A stretch of 64,000 nucleotides of DNA from Clostridium bornimense (lineage in GTDB: Bacteria; Bacillota; Clostridia; Clostridiales; Clostridiaceae): contig NZ_HG917868.1 of NCBI RefSeq assembly GCF_000577895.1, positions 806,001-870,000 on the forward strand, written 5' to 3'. Positions 1 to 7,290 of the stretch are shown here, piece after piece (positions within the stretch are counted from its first letter, which is position 1; every line of letters begins with the position of its first letter). The notes under the pieces are model-generated. The model was not told the DNA's origin and searched no databases. It was given only the letters and a program-made list of their open reading frames with translations. The position numbers were made by a program, and so were the translations under genes.

Positions 1-603
1 TTTAGTCCATTTATCTTCATCGTTACTTCCTAAAGAGATAGTTGAATCTTTTAGAATTCTATCTATATATTTGTAAGTTTCAGCTTCTGAGGTAAAGTTA
101 TATTTAGAGGAAGTAGATAAACTACTAAAATCTTCAGATTCGAGAAGTTTTATAACTTTATTTAAAGTTTTTGAGTTAGTGGCAGAAATAGGAACTATAT
201 ATAAATCTAAATTAGCTTCTAGCTTTGCTAAATCATAATTGATACCTTTTTCTTCAGCAATATCCATCATATTTAGTAATAGTATAATAGGCTTGTTGAA
301 TTTTTTTAATTCTGTAGTAAGATACAAATTTCTTGATAAATTTGATGCATCTACAATATTTAAGATTACATCGACTTCTTCTGTTTCAAGGAAAGTTTTA
401 GCAACTTTTTCTTCATTAGAATAAGTATCCATTGCATAAATTCCGGGCAAGTCTACAATTTTAATATTTTTATTTAAAAAACCTTCTTTTTTTTCGACGG
501 TTACCCCAGCCCAGTTGCCAACTTTATAATTGGAACCTGTTAAAGTGTTGAATAGTGTAGTTTTACCAACGTTGGGATTACCGATTAGTGCGGCTGTTAA
601 CAT
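1..603 (-). CDS. feoB: Ferrous iron transport protein B, N-terminal part (cut by window edge)
   Basis: Membrane GTPase-permease for Fe(II) uptake. Only the first 201 codons are in the window; the gene continues beyond position 1. The visible part is the cytosolic G domain. It has a G1 P-loop GNPNVGKTT at residues 8-16, a G2 region around NWAGVTVEK, a G3 motif DLPGIYAM near residue 50, and an NMMD sequence resembling the G4 motif. The ATG at 601-603 follows GGAGG at 609-613 and lies one base after the feoA stop codon, so the two genes form one leftward operon. FeoA is its usual small cytosolic partner. The membrane part is not visible, so completeness cannot be judged. Confidence 0.96.
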   Translation of the reverse strand, partial: MLTAALIGNPNVGKTTLFNTLTGSNYKVGNWAGVTVEKKEGFLNKNIKIVDLPGIYAMDTYSNEEKVAKTFLETEEVDVILNIVDASNLSRNLYLTTELKKFNKPIILLLNMMDIAEEKGINYDLAKLEANLDLYIVPISATNSKTLNKVIKLLESEDFSSLSTSSKYNFTSEAETYKYIDRILKDSTISLGSNDEDKWTK

Positions 604-604
604 T

Positions 605-829
605 TTATGCCTCCTTGATGAATATATTTTTAGCATCTTTTTTTCTTAAGGCTAAATCAAACCCTCTAAAATTAACTATTATAGGATCTCCTAGTGGAGC
701 TTTTCTTTTAATTTTTATTTCTGTTCCTTCTAGGCAACCTAAAGCATTTAATCTTTTTACTAGTTTTTTATCACAGTCTATTTTTGTGATTAAGGCTGGT
801 TGTCCTAATTTTAGCTCTATTAAACTCAT
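605..829 (-). CDS. feoA: Ferrous iron transport protein A
   Basis: A 74-residue SH3-like protein of the FeoA family, which acts with the FeoB permease in Fe(II) uptake. The N-terminus MSLIELKLGQPALITKI and the central stretch RLNALGCLEGTEIKI are typical of the family, as is the length. An AGGAGG ribosome binding site lies just before the ATG at 829. It is the first gene of the leftward feoAB operon, which starts from the promoter at 917-945 with its Fur-like site. Confidence 0.93.
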   Translation of the reverse strand: MSLIELKLGQPALITKIDCDKKLVKRLNALGCLEGTEIKIKRKAPLGDPIIVNFRGFDLALRKKDAKNIFIKEA

Positions 830-896
830 ATATTCCTCCTAATTTAAAGTTTATGTAAAAAATATAAGAATATGAACAATAAAATATTATTGGTCA

Positions 897-911
897 TGAA
901 AATTATTCTCA
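897..911. promoter_or_regulatory. Fur-box-like operator
   Basis: The 15-bp sequence TGAAAATTATTCTCA fits the 7-1-7 Fur consensus TGATAATNATTATCA with two mismatches. It covers the predicted feoAB transcription start, where bound Fur would block transcription when iron is plentiful. A weaker half-matching copy, TGAATATTTTTCTCA, lies at 930-944 over the -35 box. The assignment rests on consensus match and on the iron-uptake genes downstream. Confidence 0.7.
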
Positions 912-916
912 ACCGT

Positions 917-945
917 ATAATAGCATAATTGAATATTTTTCTCAA
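917..945 (-). promoter_or_regulatory. Sigma-A-type promoter of feoAB
   Basis: On the minus strand a -35 box TTGAGA (940-945) and a -10 box TATTAT (917-922) are separated by 17 bp. The predicted start near 910 falls inside the Fur-like palindrome at 897-911. Confidence 0.75.
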
Positions 946-1010
946 TTATATTATATGTAGGACAAATATAATTTGCAATGTCACAATAGAATAATTAAAA
1001 AATAAAGGTG

Positions 1011-1039
1011 TTGACAATATTAAATCATCAAAATATAAT
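1011..1039 (+). promoter_or_regulatory. Promoter of the metNIQ leader
   Basis: A perfect TTGACA (1011-1016) and a perfect TATAAT (1034-1039) with 17 bp between them. It lies about 25 bp upstream of the SAM riboswitch. Confidence 0.85.
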
Positions 1040-1062
1040 GTATATAACATAATTAAATATTG

Positions 1063-1193
1063 ACTTATCAAGAGAGGCGGAGGGAATGGCCCGATGAAGC
1101 CCAGCAACCTGAGAAATTAAGGTGCTAAATCCATCAGTATTAAGCTGAAAGATGAGGAAGATCGTATAAAAACTCGAGTTTTCCTCGAGTTTT
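1063..1193 (+). promoter_or_regulatory. SAM-I (S-box) riboswitch with terminator
   Basis: The conserved S-box core is present: CTTATCAAGAGAGGCGGAGG, then GGCCCGATGAAGCCC, then CAGCAACC, and GATGAGGAAG near the 3' side. The expression platform has a 10-bp terminator stem (1169-1178 with 1184-1193) followed by a T-rich tract. The GAGGAA of the aptamer side can pair with TTCCTC of the terminator as an antiterminator. Known S-boxes terminate transcription when S-adenosylmethionine is bound, which fits the methionine importer downstream. Confidence 0.95.
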
Positions 1194-1292
1194 ATTTATT
1201 TCTATGAAGATTGCTAATTTAGTTAAATGATGATGAATAGAAAACCTAGTATAGTAATAGGAATTATGTATAAGGTATTTGGAGGAAATATT

Positions 1293-2267
1293 ATGATTGA
1301 AATAAAAAACTTAACTAAAAGTTTTGGCGATGTATCAGTTTTAAAAGACATTAATCTAACTATAAATAAAGGTGAAATATATGGATTAGTTGGACAAAGT
1401 GGGGCAGGAAAATCAACATTATTAAGATGTATAAATAGACTGGAGACTTATAATGATGGATCGTTAAAGGTTGAAGGAAAAGAAGTTAAAGAGTTTTCAG
1501 AGAAAGAGATAAGAAATTTTAGAAAAAATCTAGGAATGATATTTCAACATTTTTCATTATTAGAGAGAAAGACAGTATATGAAAATGTTGCACTTCCTAT
1601 GGAATGTTGGGGATATCCTAAAGGTAAGATAGAGGCTAGAGTAAATGAATTATTGAAAATAGTAAATTTAAAAGAAAAAAAGAAATCAAAACCAAGAGAA
1701 CTAAGTGGAGGGCAAAAGCAAAGAGTAGCAATAGCTAGAGCATTAGCATTAGAACCGAATGTATTACTTTGTGATGAAGCTACATCAGCTCTAGATCCTA
1801 GAACGACAAAATCTATATTAAAGTTATTAAGAGAAATAAATGAGAAATTAGGTATAACTATAGTAGTTGTTACTCATCAAATGGAAGTTGTAAGAGAAGT
1901 TTGTAACAAGGTGGCTATTCTAGAAAAAGGTGAAATTGCAGCTGAAGGATATGTTGAGGAATTATTTTTACATCAGCCTAAAGCTTTAAAGAGTTTACTA
2001 GGAGAAGCAGAAGATGAGTTATTACCTGAAGAAGGAACTAATATAAGGATAGTATTTCCAAAAGAGAGTTCTGAAGGATCAGTAATAACATCAATGGCAA
2101 GAGAGTTAGATATAGATTTTTCTATAGTTGGAGGTAAACTAGAGAAATTTAGAGATGATGTATTAGGAGCATTGATTATTAATATTGATAAAGACAATAT
2201 TAATAGAGTTAAAAACTATTTAGATAGTAAGAAGGTAGTATGGGAGGTAATAACTAATGACAGATAA
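1293..2267 (+). CDS. metN: Methionine ABC transporter ATP-binding protein
   Basis: ATPase of the MetNIQ importer for methionine, at the cytosolic face of the membrane. The 324-residue protein has a Walker A GQSGAGKST at residues 34-42, the ABC signature LSGGQKQR, and the Walker B region LLCDEATSALD. The last roughly 80 residues match the ligand-sensing NIL/ACT-like regulatory domain of this subfamily. The ATG at 1293 was chosen because GGAGG lies 7 bases upstream and the family N-terminus MIEIKNLTK starts there; an upstream in-frame ATG at 1227 has no good ribosome binding site. It overlaps metI by 11 bp and is controlled by the SAM riboswitch. Confidence 0.96.
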   Translation: MIEIKNLTKSFGDVSVLKDINLTINKGEIYGLVGQSGAGKSTLLRCINRLETYNDGSLKVEGKEVKEFSEKEIRNFRKNLGMIFQHFSLLERKTVYENVALPMECWGYPKGKIEARVNELLKIVNLKEKKKSKPRELSGGQKQRVAIARALALEPNVLLCDEATSALDPRTTKSILKLLREINEKLGITIVVVTHQMEVVREVCNKVAILEKGEIAAEGYVEELFLHQPKALKSLLGEAEDELLPEEGTNIRIVFPKESSEGSVITSMARELDIDFSIVGGKLEKFRDDVLGALIINIDKDNINRVKNYLDSKKVVWEVITNDR

Positions 2268-2916
2268 TTTTCCGTTATTTTTACAGCAAATATTGTTACC
2301 AGCATTAAAAGATACATTATATATGGTTATAACATCAACAATATTAGCATCAATAATAGGATTTGTTCTTGCAATAATATTATTTGTTACTGATAAGGAT
2401 GGATTAAGACCTAATAGGTATATATATAAAATTTTAGATATAGTAATTAATATTTTAAGAAGTTTTCCTTTTATTATATTAATAGTAGCAATAATACCTT
2501 TTACTAGATTTATTGTTGGGAGAAGTATTGGAGAAACGGCAGCTATTGTCCCACTTACTATAGCATCAGCACCGTTTATTGCAAGAATAATTGAATCAGC
2601 ACTTAAGGAAGTTGATAAAGGACTTATAGAAGCAGCTAAATCTTTTGGTGCATCTAATATGCAAATTATATTTAAGGTAGTTGTAAAAGAGGCTATGCCA
2701 TCAATAATATCTGGAATAACACTTTCAATAATATCAATAATTGGATATTCAGCTATGGCTGGTGCAGTTGGGGCAAATGGTTTAGGTAAAGTTGCTATAA
2801 CATATGGATATACTAGATTTGATAACAAAGTAATGTTCTATACCGTTGTAGTATTAATAATAGTTGTTCAATTAATACAAACTGTGGGGAATGTTTTATA
2901 TAAAAAATTAAAATAA
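2257..2916 (+). CDS. metI: Methionine ABC transporter permease
   Basis: Inner-membrane permease subunit of the methionine importer, 219 residues, which is normal for MetI. Hydrophobic segments are visible near residues 15-45, 60-80, 90-110, 150-175 and 190-215. The cytosolic EAA-like loop, which docks on MetN, reads EVDKGLIEAAKSFGAS around residues 115-130. The start overlaps the end of metN, so the two are translationally coupled. The order metN-metI-metQ behind an S-box supports the substrate assignment. Confidence 0.95.
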   Translation: MTDNFPLFLQQILLPALKDTLYMVITSTILASIIGFVLAIILFVTDKDGLRPNRYIYKILDIVINILRSFPFIILIVAIIPFTRFIVGRSIGETAAIVPLTIASAPFIARIIESALKEVDKGLIEAAKSFGASNMQIIFKVVVKEAMPSIISGITLSIISIIGYSAMAGAVGANGLGKVAITYGYTRFDNKVMFYTVVVLIIVVQLIQTVGNVLYKKLK

Positions 2917-2947
2917 TATTATTGTGAGGAAAAGGAGAGATTGAATT

Positions 2948-3760
2948 ATGAAATTAAAAAAGCTAATAGCATTATCATTAACAGCAATAGTTGCATTATC
3001 ATTAACAGCTTGTGGAAGTGAAGAAAAAGCTGCAGATGATGGAAATAAGACTAAAATTGTTGTGGGGGCGTCACCAGTACCTCATGCAGAAATTTTAGAA
3101 GAAGCAAAGTCAATTTTAAAAGAAAAGGGATATGAGTTAGAAATAAAAACTTTTGATGACTATGTACTTCCTAATACAGCAACAGAAGAAGGAAGTCTAG
3201 ATGCAAACTTCTTTCAACATACACCATACTTAGAAACTTTTAATGAGGAACAAAAAACACATTTAATAGCAGGTGCTAAAATACACATCGAACCAATGGG
3301 AGCATATTCAAGTAAAATAAAAGATGTGTCAGAACTTAAAGATGGAGCTACTATATCTATACCTAATGACGGATCTAATGGAGGAAGAGCACTAAAACTA
3401 TTAGAATCAAAAGGGCTCATTGAACTTAAAGATACAGAGATTCCTTCTGTATTAGATATAACAGAAAATCCTAAAAATTTAAAAATTGTTGAAATGCAAG
3501 CTGAACAATTACCGGTTTCACTACAAGATGTAGATTTATCAATTATAAATACTAATTTTGCAATACAAGCAAATTTAAATCCACTAAAAGATGCTTTATT
3601 TATTGAAGGAAATGATTCACCATATGCTAATATATTAGTTACAAAAGAAGGAAACGAAAATACTGAATGGTTTAAGGCATTAGAAGAAGCATTAACTTCA
3701 GATAAAATTAAGAGTTTTATTGAAGAAAAGTACAATGGAAGTATTGTACCAGCATTTTAA
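2948..3760 (+). CDS. metQ: Methionine-binding lipoprotein
   Basis: Solute-binding lipoprotein of the importer, 270 residues, NlpA/MetQ family. A signal peptide ends in the lipobox LTAC, with Cys22 as the lipidated residue. The mature part opens with the family sequence KIVVGASPVPHAEIL and contains LDANFFQHTPYLETF, both typical of MetQ. The protein is anchored outside the membrane and delivers methionine to MetNI. It is last in the operon and is followed by a strong terminator at 3794-3838. Confidence 0.95.
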   Translation: MKLKKLIALSLTAIVALSLTACGSEEKAADDGNKTKIVVGASPVPHAEILEEAKSILKEKGYELEIKTFDDYVLPNTATEEGSLDANFFQHTPYLETFNEEQKTHLIAGAKIHIEPMGAYSSKIKDVSELKDGATISIPNDGSNGGRALKLLESKGLIELKDTEIPSVLDITENPKNLKIVEMQAEQLPVSLQDVDLSIINTNFAIQANLNPLKDALFIEGNDSPYANILVTKEGNENTEWFKALEEALTSDKIKSFIEEKYNGSIVPAF

Positions 3761-3793
3761 ATAATAAATTTTAGTAAAAAGCTATCACATAGG

Positions 3794-3838
3794 AGCTGTC
3801 GCAAGAACGATTAAATTTCGTAAGCGGCAGCTTTTTTT
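3794..3838 (+). terminator. Terminator of metNIQ
   Basis: A stem AGCTGTCGC (3794-3802) pairs with GCGGCAGCT (3824-3832), one G-U pair included, followed by seven T residues. A heptamer-repeat tract begins three bases after the T-run. Confidence 0.9.
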
Positions 3839-3840
3839 AT

Positions 3841-3903
3841 CAGTGCACAATGATTGAGAATTGTGAAATGTGAATTGAGAATTAGCATTTAGTATTTAGT
3901 AGT
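3841..3903. repeat. Solo array of degenerate 7-bp repeats
   Basis: Nine consecutive 7-bp units can be read in one phase, for example CAGTGCA, TGAGAAT, TGTGAAA, TGTGAAT, TGAGAAT, TAGCATT, TAGTATT. About 30 bp (3851-3882) nearly match the right flank of the structured element at 35913-36214. The core of that element is absent here. Confidence 0.7.
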
Positions 3904-3969
3904 ATTTAATTTTTGCTAATATGGATATATAATATAATGTATGAATAAAAACCATGAGAAGGTGAATTA

Positions 3970-4620
3970 ATGCTAATAAGAGAGACGGTAATTCCTATTG
4001 ATGAGATAAATGAAGAGTTATTATTAGAAGTTAATGGAGAAAAGAAGTTATATAAAAAATCTATATATTTAGATTTAGAACATTATGTATATAAAGTACC
4101 TATATGCGTTGGAGTTTTTGGAATTGGGTATTTAGATGAAGAGAATAATGAATTTAGAGTAGTACAGTATATGCTTGAAAATAGACAAGATGTAAGAGTG
4201 GTATTACATAAAGGAAAAGAGTTATTAGAAAAGTTAAAAAAAGAATTTGGAAAAAAATATATTACAACTTTTTCTGGCAATAATGATTTTACAGTAATTA
4301 GATATTTGTTTAAAAAGTATAAAATAGATATGGATGTTAACAAAGAGTTCGCATCTATAGATATTCAAGAAGAATATAAAAAGGCTAAGAATGAAATTAT
4401 TGGACTTAAAAATTTAGAAAAAATTTTTAATATAGATAGAGATAGTGAAGTCATTTCTGGGAATACTTTGGCAAAGACTATAGGTAAGATGTTTCATGAT
4501 GAAGAGTATTGTTATAGAATACCAAAGGAGAAAATAGATAAAATTTTAATTTATAATGAAAAAGATGTTTATAACCTATTTTTGATAAATACTTTATGGA
4601 ATAAATTCATAGATAAATAG
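3970..4620 (+). CDS. YprB-like RNase H-fold (DEDD exonuclease-type) protein
   Basis: A 216-residue protein resembling the RNase_H_2/YprB group of DEDD nucleases. Candidate metal ligands are Asp35 and Glu37 in YLDLEH, Asp106 in SGNNDFTVI, and Asp199 in YNEKDVYNL, which reproduces the spacing of the DEDD motifs. The segment GLKNLEKIFNIDRD is also characteristic of YprB-like proteins. The substrate is unknown. No helicase or other nucleic-acid gene is adjacent, and a separate promoter drives the next gene, so context does not narrow its role. The start ATG follows AGAAGGTG. Confidence 0.7.
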   Translation: MLIRETVIPIDEINEELLLEVNGEKKLYKKSIYLDLEHYVYKVPICVGVFGIGYLDEENNEFRVVQYMLENRQDVRVVLHKGKELLEKLKKEFGKKYITTFSGNNDFTVIRYLFKKYKIDMDVNKEFASIDIQEEYKKAKNEIIGLKNLEKIFNIDRDSEVISGNTLAKTIGKMFHDEEYCYRIPKEKIDKILIYNEKDVYNLFLINTLWNKFIDK

Positions 4621-4632
4621 TAATAATATGTA

Positions 4633-4681
4633 TTTAGTTGGTGGTTAGTTGTAGTTTTAAAAAGCTTAACTATCAACTAAA
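4633..4681. repeat. Imperfect inverted repeat
   Basis: TTTAGTTGGTGGTT (4633-4646) can pair with AACTATCAACTAAA (4668-4681), two G-U pairs included. It may terminate the preceding gene, but no T-run follows on either strand. The arms show some 7-bp periodicity like the heptamer tracts elsewhere. Confidence 0.45.
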
Positions 4682-4725
4682 TGGTATTAATAACGCTAAA
4701 TTTTTCAGAATATTTCCAAATATCA

Positions 4726-4754
4726 TTGACATAAAAAAATGTAAAACATATAAT
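4726..4754 (+). promoter_or_regulatory. Promoter of the stalk-domain gene at 4796
   Basis: Perfect TTGACA (4726-4731) and TATAAT (4749-4754) boxes with a 17-bp spacer, 41 bp upstream of the ATG. Confidence 0.8.
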
Positions 4755-4795
4755 TATAGTATAGAGATATAAAAATTAATATAGGAGGTGTAGTT

Positions 4796-5260
4796 ATGAT
4801 ATTTGCAGTTTTAGTGACATTATATTTAGCTATAATGTTAGTTTCATTATATATGTTTATCGTGAAAACGATTAGAGTGTCTAAATATGGAAAAGGCGTT
4901 TTTAAATTAAATTCAAAAAAATGTAAAAAGGATATAAAAGCTAGAAAAGAGTTTATAGTTCCTGTAGCTCCTTTTGCAGATGGAGACAAAGTATATCTTC
5001 CTTTAACAGCTGTAGCAAGATTAATCGGAATTAAAAATATAACAGAGAGCGAAGATTATAAGTTGATAATTAAGTTTTCAGGAAAAAATATCAAAGTAGA
5101 TAATGATAATATCGTAACTCTCTCAAACGGATATAACAATAAGAAAAAATTCTCTGATGTTCAAGTGAAGAACGATCATGTTATGATAGAAAGTAGAATT
5201 TTAAGAGATTTATTTGGAGTATATGTAGAGATAGTTGACGATAACGTAATTTTAAGATAA
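4796..5260 (+). CDS. Membrane-anchored stalk-domain (copper amine oxidase N-like) protein
   Basis: A 154-residue protein with one N-terminal membrane segment (residues 1-25), a basic linker, and then a domain resembling the copper amine oxidase N-terminal-like stalk domain found in many clostridial surface proteins. The recognisable core is DKVYLPLTAVARLIG followed by a short beta-rich region. Such domains usually act as wall-facing spacers or binding modules; the partner is unknown. AGGAGG precedes the ATG. A short terminator follows, so it is probably transcribed mostly alone, although it lies only 66 bp before the motor-like pair. Confidence 0.65.
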   Translation: MIFAVLVTLYLAIMLVSLYMFIVKTIRVSKYGKGVFKLNSKKCKKDIKARKEFIVPVAPFADGDKVYLPLTAVARLIGIKNITESEDYKLIIKFSGKNIKVDNDNIVTLSNGYNNKKKFSDVQVKNDHVMIESRILRDLFGVYVEIVDDNVILR

Positions 5261-5264
5261 TTAA

Positions 5265-5288
5265 GAGTCCAGTAATGGACTTTTTTTT
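5265..5288 (+). terminator. Short terminator after the stalk-domain gene
   Basis: AGTCC (5266-5270) pairs with GGACT (5277-5281) and is followed by a run of eight T residues. The stem is short, so read-through into the gene at 5327 is plausible. Confidence 0.6.
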
Positions 5289-5326
5289 TATGTCTTCTCA
5301 TATGTATATAAAGAGGAGGAGATAAT

Positions 5327-6223
5327 ATGTTTTTTGAACAATCATTTATAGGAATACTGATATGTATATTTATCATGATATTGGCTATAACATATATAAC
5401 TATGGCTATTTTAGTGAGGAAAGTATATTTTAAAGCAGTAGAGGATATTAACATTAGAAAGTTAAAAAAGGAAGAAGGAAATTCTATATTGGTAAAGGAA
5501 ACTATAGATACCTTCAATGAATATCTGAAAAATGGAATAAAAAATATAAACACTGAAGCTTTAATTGATGAAAAAATTCCTACTAGAATTTGTACTATGG
5601 AAAATTATATGAAATATATTATATCTACAGTAATAGTTTTAGGATTATTAGGTACATTTATAGGGTTAACGGGTTCAATAGGTTCAATACATACGGTAAT
5701 AGACAAAATCATAGTTGAGGGAGGAAATATAGATGAATTTCTTAATGGAATTTCAATACCACTAAGTTCAATGTCAACAGCTTTTTTTACTTCAATAACA
5801 GGTATATTATCATCTATATTATTAAGAGCAATAGCAATAGCTACATATGTACCATATAGAGAAAAATATTATAGTCTTATGGAGAATTATTTAGATAACA
5901 TACTATTAGCTGAAAGAGATTCAGATTTTGAAAGATTGCTGTTAAATTTAACTAAAAATATGAATACTGCTATGAGAAATATGTGTGATAATATAAGCGG
6001 AACTTTTGAGAGAGAAATTCAATCTTTGTCTAGGCCAATCAATGACTTTAAAAGATCTGTTGACTCTTTGAGAAGGGTTAGTGAAAGAAATGAAGAAGCC
6101 ACAAAAGAATTAAGTTCTAATATAGATAAATATTCTACAGCTATAGAAGGCCAACGATTAAATAAGTTTATGGATGATATGTATAGGTTGGTGGGGGATA
6201 TAGATGAGAAAAATAAAAGATAA
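5327..6223 (+). CDS. MotA/TolQ/ExbB-family (ZorA-like) proton channel subunit
   Basis: A 298-residue membrane protein. A first hydrophobic helix lies at residues 7-30, and two more at about 93-113 and 145-172 carry the MotA/ExbB-type glycine-rich sequence GLLGTFIGLTGSIGS and the sequence AFFTSITGILSSI. A charged helical tail of about 120 residues follows. The family forms proton-conducting stators that work with an OmpA/MotB-like partner, which overlaps it by 20 bp here. The arrangement resembles ZorA of Zorya anti-phage systems, but the tail is short and no ZorC, ZorD or ZorE gene is present. AGGAGGAG precedes the ATG. Confidence 0.7.
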   Translation: MFFEQSFIGILICIFIMILAITYITMAILVRKVYFKAVEDINIRKLKKEEGNSILVKETIDTFNEYLKNGIKNINTEALIDEKIPTRICTMENYMKYIISTVIVLGLLGTFIGLTGSIGSIHTVIDKIIVEGGNIDEFLNGISIPLSSMSTAFFTSITGILSSILLRAIAIATYVPYREKYYSLMENYLDNILLAERDSDFERLLLNLTKNMNTAMRNMCDNISGTFEREIQSLSRPINDFKRSVDSLRRVSERNEEATKELSSNIDKYSTAIEGQRLNKFMDDMYRLVGDIDEKNKR

Positions 6224-6899
6224 TAAAGATATTGAGTTTAATTATTGGCCATCTTTTGTAGATGTTATGAGTACTATAGCGTTAGTATGTATATTTATGA
6301 TGATAATTTTTACTACATTAATTTATGGAAAATATAGCAATTTGAAAAATACATATAATAAGTTTGATGATATAGGAAAAAATAGAGCCCTACTATATGA
6401 AAAAGTAGAACAAGAATTAAAACCTCAATTAGGAGAATATATAGTTTTTGACAAGAGCACTGGAGTAATAGAAATTAATACAGAGATACTTTTTGATGTA
6501 GACTCTTATGAACTTACTGATAAAGGAAAAGAATTATCAAGATTATTAGGAGATGTATTAATAAAATTTTTATCTAATGATCAATATAGAGATAAGATAG
6601 AATCTATTGAAGTAATTGGACATACTGATAATACATATACAGGGGAATATAATAGATTTTTATCTACAGATAGAGCAGGGGCATTTGTAAATGAAATGTT
6701 ATCTGGCCAAGATGAAGATACTTATGGAAAGTTTTTCAAAGCCTCCGGTATGAGTAAGTTTTCACCTAAAGCCGGTACTGTAGAGAATCAAACGGTAGAA
6801 GAAGAAAATCTTAATAGAAGAATAGAGGTATGTATAAATTTCAATGATAAAGACATAGAAGAATCAATAAAAACGTTTTTTAGTAAAGAAGATAAATAA
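6204..6899 (+). CDS. OmpA/MotB-family (ZorB-like) peptidoglycan-binding partner
   Basis: A 231-residue protein with a short cytosolic N-terminus, one membrane helix at about residues 13-36, and a C-terminal OmpA/MotB-like domain. The helix starts with WPSFVDVMS, whose Asp corresponds in position to the proton-binding Asp of MotB/ZorB proteins. The OmpA core is visible as IEVIGHTDNT and later NRRIEV. It would anchor the complex to peptidoglycan. Overlap with the preceding channel gene shows they form a unit. Flagellar MotB is unlikely because no motility gene is nearby. No partner effector gene is seen downstream. Confidence 0.7.
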   Translation: MRKIKDNKDIEFNYWPSFVDVMSTIALVCIFMMIIFTTLIYGKYSNLKNTYNKFDDIGKNRALLYEKVEQELKPQLGEYIVFDKSTGVIEINTEILFDVDSYELTDKGKELSRLLGDVLIKFLSNDQYRDKIESIEVIGHTDNTYTGEYNRFLSTDRAGAFVNEMLSGQDEDTYGKFFKASGMSKFSPKAGTVENQTVEEENLNRRIEVCINFNDKDIEESIKTFFSKEDK

Positions 6900-6941
6900 T
6901 AAAAATACTACATAGTGAATTATATAAATTTATATTTATTA

Positions 6942-7225
6942 GTGCACAAGGCACAAGTAAGGTGAAAATTCCTATTTGAGAGGAATTTTATTATAGTCCT
7001 GCGGACAGCAAAGTGTTTTCATATTTACTATAAATCCATATATTCACCAAGCTATATGAAGGTGCAACCTTCATTAGCCCCCTGTAATAACTTTTATATT
7101 AGCTGTGATATAAGCAAGAGAATAGCCTAACTTATAATATTCAACTAAACACTTAAAATTTCAGAAATTCCCCAGGAATTTCATCCATACCTGTGCCTTG
7201 TGCCCTGATACTTGTGCCCTGCACT
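6942..7225 (+). repeat. Structured intergenic element, copy A
   Basis: About 284 bp without a credible gene. In order: a flanking heptamer-like tract (6942-6957), hairpin 1 (arms 6965-6972 and 6982-6989), the invariant ATAGTCCTGCGGACAGC (6993-7009), hairpin 2 (7056-7074), a conserved CCCCCTGTA, an AT-rich stretch, hairpin 3 (7164-7182), and a heptamer array (about 7190-7225) made of units such as TTGTGCC. Copies B (24813-25113, inverted) and C (35913-36214) have the same order. Pairing in all three hairpins is kept although arm sequences differ, which suggests a structured RNA or folded single-stranded DNA. I do not recognise the family. Confidence 0.75.
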
Positions 7226-7252
7226 ATACCTTTCATTTGCTCTATTTTGCTG

Positions 7253-7290
7253 AAAAAGCTGCTACACTCATTTGTGCAACAGCCTTTTTA
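7253..7290 (-). terminator. Terminator of the carboxypeptidase gene
   Basis: On the minus strand GCTGTTGCAC pairs with GTGTAGCAGC (7258-7267 with 7274-7283), followed by a T-run at 7253-7257. It reads toward structured element A. Confidence 0.8.

Noticed and set aside
2220-2828. Long minus-strand open frame opposite metI
   Set aside because: It mirrors the hydrophobic codons of metI, lacks a ribosome binding site, and overlaps a clear family member on the plus strand.
3970-6899. Complete Zorya defence system
   Set aside because: Only ZorA-like and ZorB-like genes are present. No ZorC, ZorD helicase or ZorE nuclease is seen, and the RNase H-fold gene lies upstream with its own transcription unit, so a defence label is not supported.
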